Part shown: one piece after another, positions 36,041 to 44,369 of the stretch
How the letters are laid out: each line of letters starts with the position of its first letter
Numbering within the stretch: the first letter of the stretch is position 1
NCBI RefSeq assembly: GCF_000213255.1
Contig: NC_015520.1
Location: 1,012,001-1,076,000 of the forward strand
Origin: Mahella australiensis 50-1 BON
GTDB lineage: Bacteria; Bacillota; Clostridia; Mahellales; Mahellaceae
Length of the DNA stretch: 64,000 bases
Reading direction: 5' to 3'
The notes under the pieces: model-generated
The model's database searches: none
What the model was told of the DNA's origin: nothing
What the model saw: the letters and a program-made list of their open reading frames with translations, nothing else
Program-made: the position numbers and the translations under genes

Positions 36041-36373
36041 TTATCGACGGCTGCCATTGTGGATTTCATAACTCCAATTATGGCCGTAGTTGTTGTCCCA
36101 GCGGGAGTTATTATCCTTAAAGCATATATTGAATCGGCCGCCGTGCTTTATATCTACCGTTCCCTGCCAACCATTAAACGAGTTTTGTAATTTTACGTCT
36201 TGAACATCCTGCCAATTGTCGTTGGGGCCGTATCCTACATGTGCGTAGATATCCTGTGCTTGCTCATCGGATAAAAAGCCTTTATAACGTATGATTACAC
36301 GCTCACCCGGTGTTATAGGCACAGGTTCCACAGCTATAGCGTCGGAAGTGCTTATATCATTATTCAATACCAT
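36041..36373 (-). CDS. Stand-alone CBM25-like carbohydrate-binding protein
   Basis: 110 residues forming one domain: RVIIRYKGFLSDEQAQDIYAHVGYG...NWQDV...FNICFKDNNSRWDNNYGHNWSYEI. This is the aromatic-rich pattern of starch-binding CBM25/26-type modules (HVGYG.N.W; CFKD...WDNN.G.NW). There is no signal peptide and no enzyme domain, so it may bind storage glucan inside the cell. AGGAGG precedes the ATG on the minus strand. The gene is isolated by its own hairpin. Confidence 0.78.
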   Translation of the reverse strand: MVLNNDISTSDAIAVEPVPITPGERVIIRYKGFLSDEQAQDIYAHVGYGPNDNWQDVQDVKLQNSFNGWQGTVDIKHGGRFNICFKDNNSRWDNNYGHNWSYEIHNGSRR

Positions 36374-36475
36374 GATTTAGCCTCCTCTATAAAAATTTTT
36401 GTAAGCATAAGTCTAAGCTACATATATAGTATTGCTTAACGAGGAGCATTTTAAAACATAGCGAAATTTTGCATA

Positions 36476-36504
36476 TTGACAGCAAACGCCTGCTATCGTA
36501 TAAT
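36476..36504 (+). promoter_or_regulatory. Consensus promoter of tRNA-Leu
   Basis: TTGACA (36476-36481), 17-base spacer, TATAAT (36499-36504): a perfect sigma-A promoter 12 bases before the tRNA. Confidence 0.9.
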
Positions 36505-36516
36505 ATTTATTGTGAA

Positions 36517-36604
36517 GCCGAAGTGGTGGAATTGGCAGACACGCTACTTTGAGGGGGTAGTGAAGGATTTCTTCATGCGGGTTCGAGTCCCGCCTTCGGC
36601 ACCA
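36517..36604 (+). tRNA. tRNA-Leu (anticodon GAG)
   Basis: 88 bases including an encoded CCA. Acceptor stem GCCGAAG / CTTCGGC, anticodon stem CTACT / GGTAG with loop TTGAGGG giving GAG, a class II variable arm (GAAG-gattt-CTTC), and T-loop GTTCGAGTC. Reads CTC and CTT leucine codons. Confidence 0.97.
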
Positions 36605-36629
36605 CTTTAATGACATCGTTAAGAGAAAT

Positions 36630-36653
36630 GAGCTGCTCTGTCAGCTCTTTTTT
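36630..36653 (+). terminator. Terminator of tRNA-Leu
   Basis: GAGCTG (36630-36635), 6-base loop, CAGCTC (36642-36647), then six T. It ends about 20 bases before the rodA start. Confidence 0.85.
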
Positions 36654-36674
36654 AATATTACGGGAGAAAATTTT

Positions 36675-37778
36675 ATGGTAAACAAAAGGTTTATTAAATA
36701 TATAGATTACAGCTTAATACTAGCTGTTACGGCTATAGTATTCGTAGGACTATTTGCTATAAGCAGCGCTACAGGGGCTTATTATAGCGGGGATTACAGC
36801 ACGGCTCGTATGCAGCTCATGTGGTTTATAGCCGGCTTTATAGCTATGATAATAGTCATTAGCGTAGATTATAAAACCATAGGTAATATGGCTGTTTATA
36901 TATATCTCTTTTGTTTACTGATGCTGGTGATCGTATTGCTTTTTGGCAAAGAAGTAAACGGTTCCAAAAGCTGGCTGGGCGTAGGAGGGTTAGGTGGTCA
37001 GCCGTCTGAATTTGCCAAATTAGGCGTTGTAATAATGGTGGCTAAAGTGATGTCATCGTATGAGGACGGTATAAAGAACTTGAAGCAGTTTATAACCGTA
37101 CTTATATATATAGGGATTCCTTTGGTATTGATACTCAAACAGCCGGACCTCGGAACAGCTCTAGTATTTATTGCTATAGCTTTGGGTATGTTCATCATAG
37201 GTGGTATAGATTATAAATTCATGCTGACATTAATAGGAGCCGGAGCTGCTGCCGTACCGCTGGCATGGAAATATGTTTTGGAGGATTATCAAAAGGATCG
37301 TTTGCTGATATTTTTGGATCCATACAGCGATCCCATGGGAAACGGCTTCAATGTCATACAATCTATGATAGCCATAGGGTCCGGACAGATTACAGGTAGA
37401 GGACTGTATCACGGCAGTCAAAGCCAATTTAATTTCGTTCCTGAGCAGTATACCGATTTTATTTTCTCGGTGGTTGGCGAGGAATTGGGATTTATAGTGT
37501 GCGCCTCGCTGATAGCATTGTATGCGTATATTATATTTAAGAGCATAAGGATTTCTTTGCGTTCCAAAGATAAATTTGGGATGCTCATGGTTATAGGTAT
37601 AATATCTATGCTGGGTTTCCAAATATTCGAAAATATAGGTATGACTATGGGTATAATGCCTATAACGGGCATACCGCTGCCGTTTATGAGCTATGGTGGC
37701 AGTTCATTGTTTACTAATATGATAGCTCTCGGGTTGATATTAAACGTTGGAATGAGGCAGCATAAAATAAAGTTTTAA
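36675..37778 (+). CDS. rodA: RodA-type SEDS peptidoglycan glycosyltransferase
   Basis: 367 residues, about ten membrane segments. Ends with the SEDS signature GIPLPFMSYGGSSLFTNMIALGLIL and has WLGVGGLGGQPSEFAKLG in the middle. It polymerises lipid II for cell elongation with a class B PBP. GGGAGA precedes the ATG. No mreBCD or min genes are nearby, which is unlike many Clostridia. No promoter fits between the tRNA terminator and the gene. Confidence 0.93.
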   Translation: MVNKRFIKYIDYSLILAVTAIVFVGLFAISSATGAYYSGDYSTARMQLMWFIAGFIAMIIVISVDYKTIGNMAVYIYLFCLLMLVIVLLFGKEVNGSKSWLGVGGLGGQPSEFAKLGVVIMVAKVMSSYEDGIKNLKQFITVLIYIGIPLVLILKQPDLGTALVFIAIALGMFIIGGIDYKFMLTLIGAGAAAVPLAWKYVLEDYQKDRLLIFLDPYSDPMGNGFNVIQSMIAIGSGQITGRGLYHGSQSQFNFVPEQYTDFIFSVVGEELGFIVCASLIALYAYIIFKSIRISLRSKDKFGMLMVIGIISMLGFQIFENIGMTMGIMPITGIPLPFMSYGGSSLFTNMIALGLILNVGMRQHKIKF

Positions 37779-37801
37779 TGAGAGGGGCATCGTGAGCTTT
37801 T

Positions 37802-38233
37802 ATGAACATCGCTTTGATAGCGCATGATAAGAAAAAAGACGATATGGTAAATTTTTGTATAGCATATAAGGATATATTGAAACATCATAATCTCTGTGCC
37901 ACGGGCACTACCGGTGGGCTGGTTATACAGGCTACAGGGCTTAATGTTCATCGCTTTTTATCTGGACCGTTAGGTGGAGATCAGCAGATAGGTGCTAGGG
38001 TGGCATATAATAAGATCGACCTTGTTATATTCTTAAGAGATCCGCTTACGGCGCAACCGCATGAGCCTGACGTAAGCGCTTTGCTCAGACTATGTGATGT
38101 GCATAATATACCTCTGGCCACCAATATGGCCACGGCTGAAGCCTTGATAAAAGCCTTAGACAGGGGGGATCTTGACTGGCGTTTGGTAGTCAATCCACCC
38201 AGTAGAGATGATATATATTCCGAAGACATATAA
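37802..38233 (+). CDS. mgsA: Methylglyoxal synthase
   Basis: 143 residues. [12 protein letters not shown] at the start, [11 protein letters not shown] and [12 protein letters not shown] (phosphate and catalytic Asp region), [18 protein letters not shown]. Converts dihydroxyacetone phosphate to methylglyoxal. rodA-mgsA adjacency is frequent in Clostridia. Confidence 0.95.
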   Translation: MNIALIAHDKKKDDMVNFCIAYKDILKHHNLCATGTTGGLVIQATGLNVHRFLSGPLGGDQQIGARVAYNKIDLVIFLRDPLTAQPHEPDVSALLRLCDVHNIPLATNMATAEALIKALDRGDLDWRLVVNPPSRDDIYSEDI

Positions 38234-38291
38234 GCGTTGTTATATTCCTTCCCCGCTGTAAATATAAATAGAATAGCGAGGAGGAATATAT

Positions 38292-39122
38292 ATGGATGGA
38301 CAAAGCAATACAGCGCCGAGAAGCATAGAGGACATACTGGCCGATATGAATTCCGATCGGCACCGTTGGCATAACGATATTGCCAAGCCAGTTTCAACCT
38401 ATGAAGACAAGGATGGACATTCTGATAAATGGCGTAAACTGCTTACTAAAATAGGCATATGCATAGTAATAGTGGCATCCATACTGTTGCTTAAAAGTAT
38501 AAATGCCCCTTTTGCGAAGCAGGTTACCAGTTGGGTGACTGCGGCTTTCACTACTAACGTCGATATAAAAGATACGGTGGGACAGCTCAAGTTTGTTCAG
38601 AATATATTGCCGGAATTCCAACGACAGGTGGAGAGGGTTTTCAGCGATATAAGCGATGAAACGCCGGCTCAGCAAACCGATGCTGTAGTACCGCCGGTTA
38701 TAGACGGCGAACAGCGCATAGATATGATAGCGCCTGTCAATGGGCAGGTGACGTCAAAATTCGGCAAGAGGGTCAATCCAATATTTCAGAAGGAGGAAAT
38801 ACATACCGGTATAGATATAGATAGTCAGGCCGACCAACCTGTGGTGGCAGTAGCCGACGGTACGGTGATCGAGGTAGGGGAAAATAGTACCGAAGGCCGT
38901 TATGTCCGCATAAAACATTCGGAGCAAGTGGAAACGCTTTACGCCCATGCTGCCGAAATTTTAGTAAAACAAGGCCAGCAGGTGTGCAAAGGCGATGTCA
39001 TAGCTAAAATTGGAAACAGTGGCTTAGCCACAGGCACACATCTGCATTTTGAGGTGTGGTATAAAGGCCAGCCGGTAGATCCCTTGGAGTGGATAAATAT
39101 CAAAAATCAGTCATCCATTTAA
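38292..39122 (+). CDS. spoIVFA: M23/LytM-domain membrane protein, SpoIVFA-type
   Basis: 276 residues. Cytoplasmic head, one membrane segment at about 53-68 (KIGICIVIVASILLLK), a linker, and a C-terminal LytM domain from about 142. Zinc ligands H171 and D175 (HTGID) and H252 (HLH, 250-252) are all present. Directly upstream of the SpoIVFB protease, it fits SpoIVFA, the anchor and inhibitor of SpoIVFB at the outer forespore membrane. GAGGAGGAAT precedes the ATG. Confidence 0.83.
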   Translation: MDGQSNTAPRSIEDILADMNSDRHRWHNDIAKPVSTYEDKDGHSDKWRKLLTKIGICIVIVASILLLKSINAPFAKQVTSWVTAAFTTNVDIKDTVGQLKFVQNILPEFQRQVERVFSDISDETPAQQTDAVVPPVIDGEQRIDMIAPVNGQVTSKFGKRVNPIFQKEEIHTGIDIDSQADQPVVAVADGTVIEVGENSTEGRYVRIKHSEQVETLYAHAAEILVKQGQQVCKGDVIAKIGNSGLATGTHLHFEVWYKGQPVDPLEWINIKNQSSI

Positions 39123-39139
39123 AGGGGGCCGTTATTCAG

Positions 39140-40009
39140 TTGAAAATAGGCAGTTTCTTAGGTATAGACTTAATATTGAATCGATGGCTGATATTACTGA
39201 TGATTATAACGGCGCTTATGGGCTATGTATATCATGTAGCCGTATTGTTAGCCGTTATATTTATACATGAAATGAGCCACGCTGTCACAGCAAGGGCTTT
39301 TGGCTTATACGTTAGCGATGTTGAGCTTATGCCCTTTGGCGGTGTGGCACATGTGGAGGCGTTATTTGAAGGTGATGCTAAAACCGAGTTGGCGGTGGCT
39401 TTAGCCGGACCGGTGGCTAACCTTATAATAATCTCAATTATAACAGCGCTGAATTCGTACGGTATGCTGAATTCAGATAAATGGGCTTATTTTATAAGCT
39501 GCAACGTCATATTGGCTGTATTTAATCTTCTGCCAGGCCTTCCGTTAGATGGCGGCCGTATTTTAAGAGCGCTGTTGTCAATACCCTGGGGTATAAAAAA
39601 AGCTACGGCAGCGGCTGTAAATACCGGAAGGATCATAGCCGCGATTTTATGCGCGATAGGGGTTTATATATTGATTTCAGGCACCTTCAATCCTACCTTT
39701 TTGGTAATGGGTATTTTTATGTTTATATCCCTGCATCACGAGAAGCAAAAGGGGACATATATAGCATTGCGAGATATAACGCGCAAGAAAGAAACCATGA
39801 TGCGCAGCGGTACCTTGCCCGTTGTGGAAATAGCATCTGTGCCTTCGGCGACAATAAAAGATGTGATGCGCCATTTTATATCCAATAAATATAATGTGGT
39901 GGTAGTGATAGATAAGGACGGCAGGATAAAAGGATACGTGGGAGAAATACAGATTGTAAATGCCCTTATGGATTATGGGCCTAATGTGATTATGAATAAA
40001 CTGATATAA
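39140..40009 (+). CDS. spoIVFB: Intramembrane metalloprotease SpoIVFB-like (M50)
   Basis: 289 residues. HEMSH at 43-47 and D137 (LPLDGGR) form the S2P active site; with the TTG at 39140 as start these numbers equal H43, E44, H47 and D137 of B. subtilis SpoIVFB, which together with the upstream GGGGG supports that start over GTG 39089. About six membrane segments, then a C-terminal CBS-like domain (about 225-289). SpoIVFB cleaves pro-sigma-K. It is paired with spoIVFA, overlapping or abutting it. Confidence 0.9.
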   Translation: MKIGSFLGIDLILNRWLILLMIITALMGYVYHVAVLLAVIFIHEMSHAVTARAFGLYVSDVELMPFGGVAHVEALFEGDAKTELAVALAGPVANLIIISIITALNSYGMLNSDKWAYFISCNVILAVFNLLPGLPLDGGRILRALLSIPWGIKKATAAAVNTGRIIAAILCAIGVYILISGTFNPTFLVMGIFMFISLHHEKQKGTYIALRDITRKKETMMRSGTLPVVEIASVPSATIKDVMRHFISNKYNVVVVIDKDGRIKGYVGEIQIVNALMDYGPNVIMNKLI

Positions 40010-40023
40010 AAGAGGTAAAGATT

Positions 40024-41883
40024 TTGAGGAACAGAAGCATAGATAAGATACTATTATCGGTAGAAAAGCCTGCGAGATATATAGGAAATGAGTATAATGC
40101 GGTACACAAAAATCTGGCTTCAGTAGAGGTGAGATTTGCCTTTGCATTCCCTGATGTATACGATATAGGCATGTCCCATCTGGGTATACGCATACTTTAC
40201 GACATATTGAATAAAAGAGATGATACGTTTTGCGAGCGAGTTTTTGCCCCATGGGTCGATATGGAACAGCAGATGCGTCAGCATGAAATACCTCTGTTCG
40301 CTCTGGAAAGTGGCGATAGCATAGCTGATTTCGATATGCTCGGTTTTACGTTGCAGTATGAGATGAGTTATACCAATGTATTGAATATGTTGGATTTAGC
40401 AGGTATACCGATATGGAGCAAAGAACGCACCAATCGCCATCCTTTTGTGCTGGCTGGCGGACCATGCGCCTATAATCCCGAACCTTTGGCCGACATAATA
40501 GATTTCTTTCTTATCGGAGACGGCGAGGAAGCCATAGATGAAATAGTGAATTGCTATAAGACGTGGAAGCATAGCGGCGATACCGATAGGCAAAACTTTT
40601 TGAAGCACGTAGCATCTATAGATGGAGTGTATGTGCCATCGCTCTACGAGATTTCATATAATGATGATGGGACTATAAATGCCATAGCACCCAAGATAGA
40701 TAGCCTCCCCCATACCATAAGGAAGCGCGTAGTAACGAACTTGAACAGCGCCGCTTATCCCGAACGCCCTATAGTGCCCTATATAGATATAGTACATGAT
40801 CGTGCGGTGCTGGAGATATTCAGGGGTTGCACAAGGGGATGCCGCTTTTGCCAGGCTGGCATGGTCTATAGGCCTATACGTGAGCGCTCGGCTGATAGGT
40901 TGGTTGAATTGGCGGACAAGCTCGTTAGAGCAACCGGATATAGCGAGATGTCGCTTTCTTCTCTAAGTACAGGGGATTACAGCCAGTTGGAACAGCTTGT
41001 AAAGATTTTACTAGAAAAATTTCAAGAGGATAAAGTGGCATTATCATTGCCATCATTACGGTTGGACAGCATAGATAAAAGCCTCCTGGAACGCATCCAA
41101 AGCGTAAAAAAGACCGGTTTAACCTTTGCGCCGGAGGCCGGTACCCAGCGCTTACGGGACGTGATAAATAAGGGTATCACCGATGACGATATATTGCGTA
41201 CCGTGGAATATGCCTTTCAACAAGGGTGGCAGTCGGTCAAACTATATTTTATGATAGGATTGCCTACTGAAACTGATGACGATTTATATGGTATAGCCGA
41301 AATGGCTCGTCGCATATTAGACGTCTATTATTCCATACCTAAAGATCAGCGCGGCAGGCATATAGATATTACAGTTAGTACGTCGTCTTTTGTGCCTAAA
41401 CCGTTTACGCCGTTTCAATGGGACCCACAGGATAAAATAGACCGCTTATCATATAAGCAGCACTTGCTACAACAGCAATTACGCATGAAACATGTAACGT
41501 ATCATTGGAGCGATAACCGTTTGAGCTTCATAGAGGCAGTATTTGCACGCGGCGATCGCCGCTTGGGAAGGGTATTGGCCGCTGCGTTGGCCAATGGTTG
41601 CCGATTCGATGCCTGGACCGATTATTTTAATTATGACGGTTGGCTTAAAGCTTTTGAACAATGCAGTATAAATCCTGAATTTTATGCCAGTCGGGTCCGT
41701 TCTTATGATGAAGTGCTTCCATGGGATCATATAGACGCCGGTGTGTCAAAGGATTTTCTTATACGAGAGCGTGAGAGAGCGTTGAAAGGCAAGACCACTT
41801 TCGACTGCCGACGTGCGTGTATAAAATGCGGTATAGAGCGATGGGAGGGTGTATGTGACAATGCGAATGCTAGTACACTTTAG
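40024..41883 (+). CDS. B12-binding-domain radical SAM protein (TIGR03960)
   Basis: 619 residues. N-terminal cobalamin-binding-like domain (about 1-200; PDVYDIGMSHLGIRIL), then the radical SAM core with CTRGCRFCQAG (CxxxCxxC) near 270 and PSLRLDS, FAPEAGTQRLR. The C-terminal part ends with CRRACIKCGI. The start is TTG after GAGGT. It overlaps the DUF2344 partner. In most Firmicutes this pair precedes rng-rplU-rpmA; the reaction is unknown but tRNA or ribosome modification has been suggested. Confidence 0.9.
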   Translation: MRNRSIDKILLSVEKPARYIGNEYNAVHKNLASVEVRFAFAFPDVYDIGMSHLGIRILYDILNKRDDTFCERVFAPWVDMEQQMRQHEIPLFALESGDSIADFDMLGFTLQYEMSYTNVLNMLDLAGIPIWSKERTNRHPFVLAGGPCAYNPEPLADIIDFFLIGDGEEAIDEIVNCYKTWKHSGDTDRQNFLKHVASIDGVYVPSLYEISYNDDGTINAIAPKIDSLPHTIRKRVVTNLNSAAYPERPIVPYIDIVHDRAVLEIFRGCTRGCRFCQAGMVYRPIRERSADRLVELADKLVRATGYSEMSLSSLSTGDYSQLEQLVKILLEKFQEDKVALSLPSLRLDSIDKSLLERIQSVKKTGLTFAPEAGTQRLRDVINKGITDDDILRTVEYAFQQGWQSVKLYFMIGLPTETDDDLYGIAEMARRILDVYYSIPKDQRGRHIDITVSTSSFVPKPFTPFQWDPQDKIDRLSYKQHLLQQQLRMKHVTYHWSDNRLSFIEAVFARGDRRLGRVLAAALANGCRFDAWTDYFNYDGWLKAFEQCSINPEFYASRVRSYDEVLPWDHIDAGVSKDFLIRERERALKGKTTFDCRRACIKCGIERWEGVCDNANASTL

Positions 41884-42550
41884 CAAGGAGAACGATTTAA
41901 GGTTTATATCGCATCTTGATATGGTACACGCTATGGAAAGAGCGTTGCGCAGGGCCGATATACCGATGGCTTACAGCAAAGGGTTCAGTCCCCATGCGAA
42001 GATAAGTTTCTCAGCGCCCACGCCGTTGGGTATACCTAGCTCAGCCGAGTATATGGACGTGCATTTGGTTAAACCATTATCCGCAAAAATCTTTGTTCAA
42101 AGGCTAAATGATGTTTTACCGAGTGATATGCATGTGCTCGAAGCTATGGAAATAGATGATGATGTGCCCGGTGTTCTTGGCAAAGCAGCCATAGGTTGCT
42201 ATACTATACGACCATATGAAAGCGTTCAATGGATATCGCAGTCGCATATCAATGTGCTCATGAGCATGAATGATATTATTATGGAAAAGCGAACTAAAAA
42301 AGGTTTAAAAGAAATCAATATAAGGCCATGTATAAAAGAATTGATTTTGATGCGAGAAGGGCAATATATAACTACAAAGCTGTTATTGCCCAGCGTGGGC
42401 GGTATAAACCCTGATATTTTGCTAGAAGCGTTTAATATTTATACCGATGTCAGGACAGATGTTGGCGATATGGCGATTCATAAGGACGATATATTGTTAG
42501 AGGATGGACGTGTGCTCCTTACTGAACAATCATCATGGGTAAATTTGTAA
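41855..42550 (+). CDS. Radical SAM-associated DUF2344 protein (TIGR03936)
   Basis: 231 residues. Family start RMLVHFSKENDLRFISHLDMVHAMERALRRADIPMAYSKGFSPHAKISF. A GTG at 41855 is favoured (GGGAGG six bases before); ATG 41861 is possible. It is always found beside or fused to the TIGR03960 radical SAM protein, so it probably binds the same RNA or protein substrate. The downstream rng-rplU-rpmA genes expected in relatives are missing; carD follows. Confidence 0.88.
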   Translation: MTMRMLVHFSKENDLRFISHLDMVHAMERALRRADIPMAYSKGFSPHAKISFSAPTPLGIPSSAEYMDVHLVKPLSAKIFVQRLNDVLPSDMHVLEAMEIDDDVPGVLGKAAIGCYTIRPYESVQWISQSHINVLMSMNDIIMEKRTKKGLKEINIRPCIKELILMREGQYITTKLLLPSVGGINPDILLEAFNIYTDVRTDVGDMAIHKDDILLEDGRVLLTEQSSWVNL

Positions 42551-42612
42551 ATAATATTTTTTGCAAAAGCTATTGACTAAGGTTATATGTCGTGTTACAA
42601 TATAAAGTTTAT

Positions 42613-42642
42613 TTGACAATGGGATATTATGTGTGTTATAAT
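42613..42642 (+). promoter_or_regulatory. carD promoter
   Basis: TTGACA (42613-42618), 18 bases, TATAAT (42637-42642) preceded by TGT, giving both a consensus -35 and an extended -10. Confidence 0.8.
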
Positions 42643-42685
42643 TAAAAATAATGAATTATTTAATTATGACAAGAGGTGTATTGTT

Positions 42686-43174
42686 GTGCTTCAAATAGGC
42701 GATAAAGTCGTATATCCAATGCATGGTGCCGGTGTAGTAGAAGCTATAGAGGAAAAAGAAATATTAGGGGTTACACAAAAATACTATATATTGAAGTTGC
42801 CAGTATGTGATGTAAAGATAATGATACCACTATCCAGTGCGGATGATATTGGCATAAGGCATATAATAGATGAAGATGAGAGCAAAAGGGTTTTGGCTGC
42901 TTTGTCGCAGAACAATCAAGATGGTGATAACACCAATTGGAATCGGCGCTATAGGATTAATATGGATAAGATAAAGAGCGGGGATATATATGAAGTAGCG
43001 GACGTAGTTAGAAGCCTTATGATACGGGAAAAGCAAAAGGGCTTATCAGCCGGCGAACGCAAGATGCTCAACAGCGCCAAACAGATATTAGTAAGTGAGT
43101 TGGCATTAGCCAATAGCACTGGCACAGATGAAATAGAGAGGCTTATAGAAGAAAGAATATGGCAAGGCGTCTAA
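42686..43174 (+). CDS. carD: CarD/CdnL-family RNA polymerase-binding regulator
   Basis: 162 residues. The N-terminal Tudor-like domain LQIGDKVVYPMHGAGVVEAIEEKEILG binds the beta subunit; the C-terminal helices (about 60-160) bind upstream DNA. CarD stabilises open promoter complexes. The start is GTG 42686 after AAGAGGTG; an upstream in-frame ATG falls within the promoter. It ends in a hairpin with T-run. Confidence 0.93.
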   Translation: MLQIGDKVVYPMHGAGVVEAIEEKEILGVTQKYYILKLPVCDVKIMIPLSSADDIGIRHIIDEDESKRVLAALSQNNQDGDNTNWNRRYRINMDKIKSGDIYEVADVVRSLMIREKQKGLSAGERKMLNSAKQILVSELALANSTGTDEIERLIEERIWQGV

Positions 43175-43192
43175 TTAAGGACGCTTATTTTT
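43165..43192 (+). terminator. Terminator of carD
   Basis: GCGTC (43167-43171) / GACGC (43180-43184) stem overlapping the stop codon, followed by TTATTTTTT. Confidence 0.55.
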
Positions 43193-43235
43193 TATCCAAA
43201 AATCTTCAAATTTTCTTATCTTTATGATAAAAATA

Positions 43236-43244
43236 TGGTATAAT
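43236..43244 (+). promoter_or_regulatory. Extended -10 promoter of the PIN/TRAM gene
   Basis: TGGTATAAT at 43236-43244, about 30 bases before the ATG; no good -35. Confidence 0.45.
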
Positions 43245-43274
43245 GGGAATACTATAGGAGGAGGTGAATATTAA

Positions 43275-44369
43275 ATGCTCATAACAGTGCTGAGAATAGT
43301 TTTTGGAATTATAGGTGCTATAATAGGAGCAGGTATATCATTATTGATATCTGATTCTTTGACGTTTAGTTTATCACTTTGGCAAAGCATCGCCCTATAT
43401 GCTGTTTGTTCTATTGCAGGTGGCATCATATCGTTTTTATTATCCAACAAGTTTATACATTGGATGTCATCGCTTACCAATTGGATGGAACGAGAACTCC
43501 AGAAAGTGCCCTTGGTCGATGTTTTGCTGGGTGTAGTAGGTCTCATAATAAGCAGTGTAGTGGCTGGATTGCTGATCAAACCAATTATGCTTATTCCTGT
43601 TAAATGGTTTGCTACAGCTTTAGTTATATTAATCTATGTATTATTGTGCTATATAGGTGTGACTTTAGCTGTGAAGCGTAAAGACGACATAATTGGTCTC
43701 GCCAATATGTTTAAGAAAAATACTTCAAAAGATAAACAAGGCGCAAGCAATGCGGGCAATGTTATGCCAAAAATATTGGATACCAGTGTTATAATAGACG
43801 GCAGAATATTCGATATATGCCGTACCGGCTTTGTAGAGGGACCTCTTATAATACCTACTTTTGTACTTAAGGAACTGCGCCATATAGCCGATTCATCCGA
43901 TGCGCTGAAACGCAATAGAGGCCGGCGTGGCCTGGATATATTGAACAGGATACAAAAAGAATTGGACATTGATGTACAGATAGTGGATGTAGATTTTGAA
44001 GATGCCGATGAAGTGGATATAAAGCTGCTCAGATTGTGCAAATTATATAATGGCAAGGTTATTACAAATGATTATAACCTCAACAAAGTGGCTGATTTTC
44101 AGGGCATTCAGGTATTGAACATAAATGAACTGGCAAATGCCGTAAAGCCCATGGTACTGCCCGGAGAAGAGATGCTGGTTCAAGTGGTTAAAGATGGCAA
44201 AGAGTCTGGGCAGGGCGTTGCTTATCTGGATGATGGTACTATGATAGTGGTAGATGGTGGTAAAAAGCACGTAGGCCATACCATAGGCGTTATGGTGACA
44301 AGTGTGCTTCAAACAGCGGCAGGGCGTATGATATTCGCTAAACCAAAGCAAATGGATAAGGCCGGATGA
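43275..44369 (+). CDS. yacL: PIN/TRAM membrane protein (YacL type)
   Basis: 364 residues. Four membrane segments in 1-135, a PIN nuclease-like domain (about 160-290; KILDTSVIIDGRIFDI, acidic residues at VITNDYNLNKVAD) and a C-terminal TRAM RNA-binding domain (about 295-355). Presumed membrane-bound ribonuclease; substrate unknown. In B. subtilis yacL is followed by ispD-ispF; here a minus-strand dac gene begins at the very next base. Confidence 0.9.
   Translation: MLITVLRIVFGIIGAIIGAGISLLISDSLTFSLSLWQSIALYAVCSIAGGIISFLLSNKFIHWMSSLTNWMERELQKVPLVDVLLGVVGLIISSVVAGLLIKPIMLIPVKWFATALVILIYVLLCYIGVTLAVKRKDDIIGLANMFKKNTSKDKQGASNAGNVMPKILDTSVIIDGRIFDICRTGFVEGPLIIPTFVLKELRHIADSSDALKRNRGRRGLDILNRIQKELDIDVQIVDVDFEDADEVDIKLLRLCKLYNGKVITNDYNLNKVADFQGIQVLNINELANAVKPMVLPGEEMLVQVVKDGKESGQGVAYLDDGTMIVVDGGKKHVGHTIGVMVTSVLQTAAGRMIFAKPKQMDKAG

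Noticed and set aside
37981-38397. 138-aa minus-strand frame over mgsA and the spoIVFA start
   Set aside because: Shadow of two good plus-strand genes; no start signal.
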